Assembly (NCBI RefSeq): GCF_963576615.1
Contig: NC_088711.1
Coordinates: forward strand, 57,454,248 to 57,518,247
Length of the DNA: 64,000 nt
Direction of reading: 5' to 3'
Origin: Watersipora subatra
Lineage: Eukaryota; Bryozoa; Gymnolaemata; Cheilostomatida; Watersiporidae
Shown: piece after piece, positions 1 to 11,100 of the stretch
Layout of the letters: each line of letters opens with the position of its first letter
Numbering within the stretch: the stretch's first letter is position 1
The notes under the pieces: model-generated
Told to the model about the DNA's origin: nothing
Databases searched by the model: none
Seen by the model: the letters and a program-made list of their open reading frames with translations, nothing else
Program-made: the position numbers and the translations under genes

Positions 1-221
1 GGACATCGTCCCAGATGGTTCCTTCCTTTTTGTTAAAAATTAATGAAGCGTTACTTACTTCTCCCTCTGTTAACGAATGTTTCCATGCTATTCCGAACGT
101 TTAATTCTAATGCGTATGCTCCGGTTTGGTCGAGAACTGAACTTATGTTCGAGATATGAGATGATCAAATCTCAATTTTTTTGGTAGAAAACCAAATTGG
201 TCGAGAACCGAGGTTCCACTG
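1..221. mobile_element. TA-flanked TIR element family 1, copy a (right end only)
   Basis: Matches the right part of the copies at 14653 and 35768. It shares GACATCGTCCCAG and ends in GAACCGAGGTTCCACTG followed by TA. The left part is cut by the window edge. Confidence 0.75.
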
Positions 222-1836
222 TATATGTAAACTGTGCAGGTTTATGCCTTACAGGACCAAGCCTCCAAAAAGCCTAGTATTTTGTTTGTTGAGTAACGTT
301 TTTAAAACTACCTTTTCACACATATTTTTTCACCTGTGATACCTTTTTCAATTCTGCGACGTCAATTTTGTAAATATTTTGTTAAAGAATTGAGCTTTTT
401 GGTGCCATTGAAGTATTAAATATTATAAAAAGTATTTCCGAAATAACGATTGACTAACTTTCAGATAGAAACTAAATGCGTTTACAAGTTATAACTAAAC
501 ATACTGGATAAACCTGCTCATTTCTATACCAAATACGCAACAATCTAAATTATGTCTGACCATCATGCTGGTCTACTTTGTTATAAGTTGTAACAAAAGA
601 ATTTATCTAATTGAAGGTAAGGAAGCCAATATGAAAAATATTTCTTGACAACCACAATTTATAAATTGTCAATCATCACACCAAAATGTTAGACTGAAAT
701 AATAACTAATTTCACAAGCATGACCACAATTCCTCCACCAATATTCCTCTGATGAGAACGATCTTATATTTTTATCAGACGAATTACATTTGGTGCTTTA
801 AAAATAATTTTAAAACTCATAAGGTGTAACAAGTCAACTTGTATTTAAAAAACATTTTTTTGCTTTCACACATAAAATGTTGAAACGAATTGTGTTTACT
901 TGTCAAATCTGAGCATGTCATCACGACCATCAAAAAAAGTTAAATATTGCTACATAATTAAATTGTTTCTGCTAAAGAAATGTGATAACGGAAAAAGCTA
1001 CGCGTTTGTAGAATTATCTATCTGAAGTTCTAATTTATACTCAGGAAGTGGAAGTATATTTGCTAATACCAAACTAATAAACCTGTTGGTTTTTTTACTG
1101 TTTATGATTCGAAAAACTTAAAAATATAATACATAATTGGTCGATATATAAATTAGTGCAAACCAAAACTTTTATAGTCGCATATGTTTGAAGCCTGTGA
1201 TGATTGCAGCAACCTATACTATTGCAGCAAAACTGTAGAGGTTTTGGTTAATTTTCAGTCAAAAATGGAACCCTTTGTTTAGCAGATTCGAAAATACTAA
1301 AAAGCTTACACTTTATACACTTTGCTAACTCATGAAGTCCCACACAACAACCTTGATTGTGCAATCGAACATTCCACAAGCCATGGGAGACAAATCCTAA
1401 TTTACCTTTGCCTTATCAGAAAAAGATGCAAGCTTCCTGGTTGATAATTAGGAAATTCTTAGACCATACAAATATTGGCAATTCCTTATTTTAGTAACAA
1501 TTTTTTCATTGATTAAAGAAGAAAGCATTTCTTATGCAGAAAGCCCTTAGCTAAGGTCTCAGCCCATGAATACGGCTGCTAATAATGTAATAAAAATTTC
1601 GAAAAATTTAAAAGTGCTGCCACACATCCAGTTTCGAAAAAAGGTATTACGCCTTTTTGTATGTAGCTGTCCAACCACCCACCGACTCATTCCCTAAATG
1701 ACTAATTCCCTCAGGCCAGTGACAGACTTGTAACACGCGGTTAGTTTTTTCCTGTACAAATGATTGGAAGATACTGAAAAGCAATGAGAACTCGAGCTAT
1801 AAAGCAGTGTTAAGAAATAGAATCTAGCCTTTGATC
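222..1836. other. Downstream flank of CARM1, nothing recognised
   Basis: AT-rich, no exon-like open stretch with splice signals and no repeat structure that I can identify. Confidence 0.5.
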
Positions 1837-1842
1837 ATACAT

Positions 1843-1893
1843 TTTATTACTACTAAACAGAAAAATGGCTATCATTCTATGTTACGTTTTATT
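1843..1893 (-). promoter_or_regulatory. Candidate duplicated poly(A) signals for CARM1
   Basis: AATAAA on the minus strand at 1893-1888 and again at 1848-1843, about 215 and 260 nt past the CARM1 stop. Both sit in an imperfect tandem duplication of about 45 bp (roughly 1837-1925), so the signal itself was duplicated. Confidence 0.45.
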
Positions 1894-2108
1894 ACAACTA
1901 AACAAAAAAGGCTATTACTTTCTCATCTCTCATTTCACCTTATGACTAGTAATATAGTGACACTACAACGCGCCGTAAAGCTGATAGAAGACCGACATTG
2001 AATTCAAAGTATTTTCATTAACTTCCCAACCTATTGACTATAAGATGAGATATGATATAACAGGAATATAAGTAATAGCACATAAGAAGACATGGTTCAC
2101 TAGATTGG

Positions 2109-2198
2109 TCACTGTCGGCTGGAATTATTGAGATTGGCCACGTAGTCTCCAATCATGTACTGGTTGCTGAGGTCAAAGTTTGAAGAAGCTACTGCAGG
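2109..2198 (-). CDS. CARM1: CARM1 exon 11 (terminal exon with stop)
   Basis: A 90-bp open stretch after acceptor TTGTAG, in phase 0 as required, encoding 29 residues that include [10 protein letters not shown] and end in TGA. The motif resembles the NSQFTMGG segment near the human C-terminus. It lies 3.4 kb from exon 10 across two foldback elements, and poly(A) signals follow on the same strand. An intervening small exon cannot be excluded. Confidence 0.62.
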   Translation of the reverse strand, partial: PAVASSNFDLSNQYMIGDYVANLNNSSRQ

Positions 2199-5100
2199 CT
2201 ACAATTGAAAAAGCACGAGCTAGAAGCTTACATACAATGAGTTACATCTGATGAATACGGCAGGTGCTTGCAACGGCAGGTGCTTGCAGGTGCCATTACA
2301 GACAGACCATGATTTAGTAAGTAAGTGACAATACGGTTTATAACAGTTATTCATTCAAGTTATGGATTGTGTACCAATGACATGCATCATTCTGAGACAA
2401 AACGCTCTTGTAACCTGGTTTTTAACATTCAATGTCACCCACGAAAATGATACTATTCAGATAGACCACAACGACAATGAAATCATTTACACCAACAAAT
2501 ATGAGTGTTATTATGTATGATAAACCTTAGTTTGAAAAATCTGGTTTAATATAAACACTCTCTTACGGGTAAGATGCATGATCTGAACTCAGTATGTTGA
2601 CTCAACAGTTAGTTTATTCCACTATCCTCTTAACTGATGTCTGACAATGGCTACGTTTACACTACAACTGGTTACAGGGGCAGACGACTATATTTCACTA
2701 AGGAATTATCTCCTCTTGGGACAAATCGGAATTTTTGCATGCTTGTGCATTAAAGATGAACTTAAACAAAATTTTAGTGGCTTTTATTAGAAAGTATCAG
2801 TATTTTTCTATTATTTGCAATTGTTTTTCATGTTTGAGGTAGTCCAGGATGTTTCAAGATTAAAATCAACAAAACTTGATCGCGCAATTAAAATGCTCAG
2901 ATCAAGCGTAAATGTGATTATGAAAGCTATAGTTGCAAAGAAATCGAAATACTAGATGCGCATAACGCTGCAACTTGGACACAATAAGCCGGTGTCAACT
3001 ATAGCAATGATAACAACTAGTGATGTTTGTGCTTTTCTGATCATTTTAACCGCGATCAAGTTTTGTCAATTTTAATCTTAAAACATCCTGGCAGTAAGAT
3101 AACCTCAAACATCAAAAACCATAGCAAAGGATAGATAATGCTTATATACTTTCTGATAAAATCTACTAAAATATTGTGTAAGTACATTTTAAACAGTAAC
3201 AAAATTAAAAGCAAAAACAAATAATTGTCTCCACGGGCGATGCATTATTTAATATCTATATCTTATGAGAGTCTTTTGTAGAACTTGTTCAAGACAATCA
3301 AATATTTATGCTTTAAAACAGAGCCTCCTCTTACTATAATTCTGGTTGGGTTGATAGCCAAATGTAATATTACAGAATACATTATTAACACCTCATTTTA
3401 CAATTATACCTTAACATAGGAGCTTAATGCGTTCATGCGTTCTGAGACTGAGCTCGCATGTCAATTTACTTGTGCCTCAAGGCACATTTCCTCTGTAAAA
3501 AAACTAAATATGCGGCGACTGATCGCCGAGCCCAGGGCTGAGTGAAGGAAGAGAGCGGAAGATATTGAGACCGACGCCCGACTCGAGTCGGGCTTAACAT
3601 TGCATGAAGACTATATAAGGAGCATGGATGAGCAGAGGAAAGCAGAGCGCCTGGAAGTCTCACACTGCAGTACCCATAATTAAATTTGTGAAACACATAC
3701 ACTCATTGCCTTGTACTGAAGTGGTTTGACTACTGGGGAGCAAATAGAAGAACTCGATTGGGTCTTTTACAAATTAATCCGTTATCATATTATGAAAAAC
3801 TACATAAAACAGGATATTACATGTGGAAAAACGTGTTTTTAACTGTTGTAATTTAGTACCTATGCTAACAAACTAACAAATACTTAGTTGTTAAAATCTG
3901 CAATAAAATGTAACAATACTGTGTAAACTGCTGTGAGTTTTTATCCTCGAGACAGACATAGTGACTAATGGCAGTATAAGAGAGACTTGACAGCAATGCG
4001 TTCTACACTAAACTTGTGTGACGCTAAGTAACAGAAACTTGGAACTTAAACCATAACTGTCACGAACAACTTTTATTGTATTTACTAGGTAAATCAGACA
4101 CGCTGATTCCGATTTTGTACTCAAAATAAAGATTAGTCCACTAACCTTCAAAGTCATTTAGGCTTTTTTTAAAGCGTTTCAATATCCGTTTCGAAAACAA
4201 CACAATCGGCATTACAAGCTCCGCCCATAAATATGTGACGAAACCTAGCTTTTTCAGAAACGGAAGTTAGGAAAGTTTAGTCGGATTTAGAATAAGTGAG
4301 ATGGGTGTCTTAAAACCCATTATTATCTAAATCCAGCCTGTAAAATAATTTCAGTTTTTTATGAAAGGGATATAAACTATTTAAAATTGCTCGCAGCTTG
4401 TTACATGACGTTTAAATGGGCTGGACGCCGAGAAAAATGAGCTCAAAAAGCGCGGTTTTATCACGAGCTAGCGTTGTTATCGCGCTTTTTAAATATGCAA
4501 TGCTAAATAGCTTATCTACCTTTCAGAAAAGACAGGTATTATTTTTAAAGCTGGATTTAGATATTAATAGATTTTAAAACACCCATCTCTATTATTCTAA
4601 ATCGGTCTAAACATCCCTACGTAACTTCTGTTCCTAAAAAGCTAGGTTACGTCAAGTATTTAGGGGCGGAGCTTGTTATGCCGATCGTGTTGTTTTCGAG
4701 ACCGATATTAAAACGCTATAAAAATTCCTTTATTACTCTGAAAGTTAGTGGCCTAATCTTTATTTTGATTACAAAATCGGAATCAGCATGTCTGATTTAC
4801 CTAGTAAATACGATAAAAGTTGTTCGTGGCAGTTATGGTTTAACTTGAATAAATTTAACTTACTAAACACACACTTGAAGTTAAGTTTTACTCTTTTACT
4901 AAACTTACTTTAATTTCGTCGTCTGAATATTTTATTGTTTCCGGTTTGACGTTTTGCTTTGCATTCACTATAACTTTTTACCAACCTTTTAAAAACTTTT
5001 TTCAAACTGATTCAAGGAGAAAGACCGAGCGATCGAAAGAAGAAAGATCCCAACTTGTAATTTTATTTACTTCTAAGAGTTTCAGTTTGTGCGTTGTCAG

Positions 5101-8100
5101 ACAGCCTTTAAGTAGTTTATCAGTTCAGTGTTTATGAGATCCCTAGCAACTCAAACTTACTTCCTGCTTATTTCAACTGTTTGAACAGCAAGACTTTCAA
5201 ATACACGTTAACTCTGTAATGTGCCATCTAAGATGCACATACACACTGCAGCTGTTGGAATTTTTGAACAAAAAAACGATTTGTTAAAAAACCAAGGATA
5301 CTTATGTCATGAAACCAAGGTTACATCTGTTAATCAATGTTTCCCCAATGTATAACGATGAGAAGAGACATTACTAATTGCTATTCGAGACATTATGACT
5401 ACATGGGTGAGGGTTAGTGTTGACCAACGCAAGACATAAACCAGCCAACTTCCTCTAGCAGAAATCAGTATGCAACAGATAAATTGGCGGAAAGACTTTC
5501 CAGACAAACAAACCAAAGGAAAGACTCGCTTTACAAAATGCCACAGCAACCAAAGGTAAAGCGAAGCGCCGTAGAAACATGACCCAATAGCAGGCATACC
5601 TGAGTAAAGTTGCTGGGTGCTACACCAGCGCCTATTGAAGTCCTATTGGCGAGGGGATGTGAGTTCATCCCAACACTCGGTATGCAGCCAGGATTGATAG
5701 GAGGACCTGCAAAACCAAAGTTGCGCATCGGAAGAAAGCAGACAACTCTTTATCAGCATGTGGTGGCCCAAGTGAGATCAGGCCAAACAGAACTGCAGTG
5801 AGGACACTGACAGTAATCGTAACCAAGAAATGCCTTATCAACCCGGATGCAAAAACTACATGTTAAAAGATGACCTTCTTACTACCCATCAATGGTCTTT
5901 GGAGGTAATAATAAACAGTAAACACTGAAATGACCATAAGTAAGATGAGACAAATCCAAAAATTAATTTATCTAAAATATAATTCAATGAGCAAGATTTG
6001 ACCAATTGCCACAAGTCTATGCAGGGACTTACCACCACTGATGCTGACGGCTGTAAAATTAGCTAAGTTCTGTATTTGCTGATCATGGGCCGGAGGGGCC
6101 TTTGTGTTAACCATGTTTGTCTGGAAGCCATTCGTAGCGTAGTAGTTGTCTGTGGGAGAATTTGTACTGTCTTGAGGCACAGCCGGCACGACTTGCCCTC
6201 CGTATCGGAAATACGGATTCTTAAGGTCTAATGTATTGGTCGACTTACTAGCGGTACCTGGAATGTCGACGGAGATCTCTACGTCATAACTTTGTCTGAA
6301 ATACAACATGACAATTGACCGAGTAGTCTAACTACAAACAACAATAAAAACTACCAACTCAAAAGCTGCTGAAAAGGAATGATGAAGACACAAACAGACG
6401 ATGAACGAGTGTGCTACCAAATGAACTAATGGTGAAAGGAATATGTATAATGAGGGATGCAACTAGTATCATGTAATATTGCAGAGTACTGAGCCGAACG
6501 AAACATTAAAAAAAACTATAAGTGAGTACCTGGAATTTGCTCGCATGGTCAGACGGGCTGTGATATTCTGGCCTTGTTTAACATAGACTGGACTTTTGAG
6601 GAGACATCGCACCTGGTACCAATGAGTCAAGGGCTCGGTAGGAGATGTGGATATCCATATCGTCTCTCTTAAACAGGCAACAAACAGTTGATGTGTGCCA
6701 ATTTCGCTGCACATGTAACAGACTCAGTGTAAAACTAAGGTTTCCAGTACACTTTCAAGGTCGTATAGACACCGGCTAGACTATCAAATTAGGCATCAAA
6801 TGCATAAGTTTAAAATTTAAAGTTTAAAATTGAACTGGAACCACATGAATATACGACGTACCAACTACAGCCATCAATTAATAAAAAATCTAATTTATAA
6901 ATGATCTCCCATCAGAAAAAATGAAGACAACTCTTGATAGTAACACCATTCCTGACGATACTGCACCCCCCGAGTAACGATGTCTCTGTTCTTACAATTT
7001 TTCCCCTTACGATGTGGAACACAAGGTTTTTTTCGCTCTGACATTTTTTTCGCCATACGATATGAACATAAATTTCTGTCAAAATTAAATTTGGCATGCT
7101 GAATACACCGGGATAACGAAGATGCCGATGTGCTATTCACCGACATCCCTAGAACAACGAATCAAAGAGATACGTGTTAAAACTAGTGAAAAGTGAAAAA
7201 TTCCTTTTTCCTTTCGATGGCCATAAAATGGCCAAGTATGCGGAGAAGCCACGTTTGAGAACAGCACCACCAGGTCTTTTTTGTTGAATTAGGTTGAAAA
7301 AAGGTTTTAATTAGGTCCTTTAAAAGTTATAGTGAAAATGATACCTGAAACAGGCGATAAAATTTTAGATGGTGACAAAATTAAAGTTTAGTAAAAGACA
7401 TACTAAAACTTAGCTTTATGTGTGTGTTTAGTAAGCTAAATTCATTTAAACTATTGAAAATTCAAAGTTTATGTTATAATACGTCCGTCTTGAAGGTAAG
7501 ATCTGCCTATGGTATGTGCTGCACATAATACATAATGTTAAATTTAATTGCAGTTCGTAATCAATAAATACAGTAAAGTTACTGTAAGTAACTATAGTTA
7601 CTGTAGGTAACTATAGTTACTGTAGGTAACTATTACTCCTGCAGATGCGAGTAGGAAATACCAAGGTAGAGTTACTTACGAAGATCCTTTGAAGGCGAGA
7701 TCGAACCAGAATGCTAGGCCATGGATGTAGCCGGTTGAGCTGATGTTGAAGAGGAGGGGCACATCGATGACATACAAATCTTGTTCATTGACTGTGAGAA
7801 AGTCACAAGGATACTTGTTGGCAGGTGCCAAGCATGAGGTAATGTGAAATGTGTCCTGCAACAGATGACCTTTTTCAAAACATTTAATAAAATGATATTC
7901 CTCAGACGTAAGAAACCTAGTGCAAGGCCTTAACCAGAGCAACTTGTCTCATCCTGCAACGTCACGCCTAAATAAATACCTTTTAATGCAATATAAAGTA
8001 GTCAGCTCCTGCTTCTACAATGAATGCTGTCGTTGTGTTTTTTGAAAATAGAACAAACCAGAATAGAGAAAAGCTAGACTTAGTTACAACTGCTGAAGTA

Positions 8101-11100
8101 GGTAAAACAAAACTACACCTTCAAGGAATGCTCACACAAATACTTTTACATCGACAGTGACACAATGTGATAGTTGGTATACAGTAGACACCCCTATAGT
8201 TGGTATACAGTAGACACCCCTATAGTTGGTATACAGTAGACACCCCTATAGTTGGTATACAGTAGACACCCCTATAGTTGGTATACAGTAGATACCCCTA
8301 TAGTTGGTATACAGTAGACACCCCTATAGTTGGTATACAGTAGACACCCCTATAGTTGGTATACAGTAGATACCCCTATAGTTGGTATACAGTAGACACC
8401 CCTATAGTTGGTATACAGTAGACACCCCTATAGTTGGTATACAGTAGATACCCCTATAGTTGGTATACAGTAGACACCCCTATAGTTGGTATACAGTAGA
8501 CAACCCTATAGTTGGTATACAGTAAATACCCCTATAGTTGGTATACAGTAGACACCCCTATAGTTGGTATACAGTAGATACCCCTATAGTTGGTATACAG
8601 TAGACACCCCTATAGTTGGTATACAGTAGACACCCCTATAGTTGGTATACAGTAGACACCCCTATAGTTGGTATACAGTAGACACCCCTATAGTTGGTAT
8701 ACAGTAGACACCCCTATAGTTGGTATACAGTAGACACCCCTATAGTTGGTATACAGTAGACACCCCTATAGTTGGTATACAGTAGACACCCCTATAGTTG
8801 GTATACAGTAGACACCCCTATAGTTGGTATACAGTAGACACCCCTATAGTTGGTATACAGTAGACACCCCTATAGTTGGTATACAGTAGACACCCCCATA
8901 ACGTATACCTCCTATAACATAAATTTCGCAAAATGTAAATAATTTCAGCAAAGTTTTTGCTTCCAATTACGTAAAAAATTTCATACAACATGAAGTATCA
9001 AGTCGGTGCAAATTCTCAAATTCGATTGGAATAACGAGAATCTGGTGGTTAGCCTTAACAATGGAGCTTTCTCTCTTGCCGCATTTCCGAGAAGAAACAA
9101 CGTACCCTACAGGATGAATTTATTCGCGGAGTCATATTTCGTGAAAATTGCCATTTCATGCATATTCGCGGATTAATTTATTCGCAGCTGAAAACTGTCC
9201 CTCTCTATGAAGAGTTTACTCTATTACGTCTACCAATAGAGTTAATCCTACACATGCGCGCATCGCGTATTTCGTTTTCTATTTAGCTTACAACTACGGG
9301 TGGATCGGGCGAAGCTATAAATTTTTAGCTGCGTTCAGAAGTTTTTACGAATATTCATAGATTTAGAGGCCTTTGATGAACCAACAATTTGTGATAATGA
9401 GTTTTTTCAAAACCATTTACTAAATTAGTTGAATTTTACTTTGGTTCTTCGGTAAAACGCAATATTTATTTTTTCCATCCCTACCGCTTCATTATTTGTT
9501 TTAGTGTGAGAGAGAGATTTTTCATCATACACGCAAGCACAATGACTGCAAGGGTGGTATATGTCATTCTTTGAAGATCACCAATCATTCAAGGAGATCT
9601 GGAAATTGAGATAGAAATGACCGCAGCTACTTACGAGGAGAATATATCTGTTTAAAAAAAGGAACAAAAACGCCTTTACGAGCACAAATCTTTGGCCAAG
9701 CGGCAGAACTGCAATAGTAAGCCACGAGGAGAGTTCTGATAATAACTTCCTTACTAGCCTGTAGTAGCGAGAGAATCGCCTTTAACATCTACCCAAGACA
9801 GTGACAGCGATATAGAGCTGCTATTACCAGAATAACTAGTCAGAGAGCACCATTACACGCTAGTATTCACTTATCAAGAGTATCAGTTTAATTTTATTGC
9901 TCTAGACAACTGCCATATAAACTAAACCGTTTATATTTACTCCATTCATCGTTTGTAAAATTTTATTTGTATTTGAAATATTTTATTTGTACACTCAAGT
10001 TTGTAATAAATTGTAATATATCTATACAGAAATAAAATATATAATTTAATCATGTTTGCTGCAGCGATATCAAGTTGTTGTCGATGAAGGGGTCTAGGTT
10101 GACTGGTTGCTTCTCTGCCAATATTCCTGCCTTGATGAATATTACTACTTGTCTCTAGTTTTCATAATCGGAATACGGTGTTTCATTCTCAATCTGCAGT
10201 AAACACAAAAAAGAAAAAATATTAATAAGTGTTAAGCAAGTGCAAAAACAATAGCTGAAGTATTTAATGAAAGCGGTCAGTTTTTAAACAAAAGAAGTAA
10301 CTAATGCAGTTAATTATGGAAAAACGTATCTGCACTGCAAATCAAATACATACCATAATGTCCAGATCAAAACCATGATCGTCCTCAACTTCGGTATTAG
10401 AGATTGATGGAGTGGATTTCAATGTAAAAAGACTAGGAGAGATTTTTTGCGATGACGAAGCCATGCCGAATAACTTGTGAAAACCTTGAATAATTTTGTA
10501 AAGTTTGATGCAATGGCAATAAAACTCGAAGCCCGGCGGTGATTTTAAAGAAGTTTTGGAACTCGGCTATGTTTAGTACATCTGCCTAGCGGCTATTATT
10601 GCGATGACGCCATTCTGCATATCTTGTGACAACTTTGAATAATTTTGTAAAGAAATGTGATGCATTGGCAATGGTGTTAGCTCAAAGCCCAAGCAATGAT
10701 TTTAAAAATGTTTTGGAACTCAACTACGTTTAGTATTTATATTAAAAACTAGCATAGCAGCTAGGTTTTAATTTGATGCGGTAGTTATTCTTCCTTGTGA
10801 TTAAAAATAGAACTAATTATTCACGGAATTTAATAATTCGCGGAATTGACTGCTTGTGAAATCGCGAATTTTTATAACCAACGAATATTTTCATCCTGTA
10901 GGGTATAGGGCACTCTCTCCATTATATATAATAGTACCCTGACAATCAAGTTTGCCATGAGAGATAATCAAGTGTGTCGACAAAGCTTCAACAAAAAATT
11001 ATAAAAACCATGAGTAAAAATGACATGTATAAAAACTGGAGTTATCTTCTACATGATGCTTTCAACGACATGCGATTGATGCAGTAATTACTCTATGGTT

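Noticed and set aside
3466-3702. 78-aa minus-strand ORF in the GC-rich patch
   Set aside because: No domain, no splice signals matching CARM1 phases, and it lies between CARM1 exons 10 and 11.
5334-5597. 87-aa minus-strand ORF just after CARM1 exon 10
   Set aside because: It is read-through past the GTATGC donor. The sequence is hydrophobic and unlike a CARM1 tail, and exon 11 fits better.
8168-8895. Regular repeats resembling a CRISPR array
   Set aside because: Units are head-to-tail with no unique spacers and the genome is eukaryotic; it is a minisatellite. The same applies to the other arrays.
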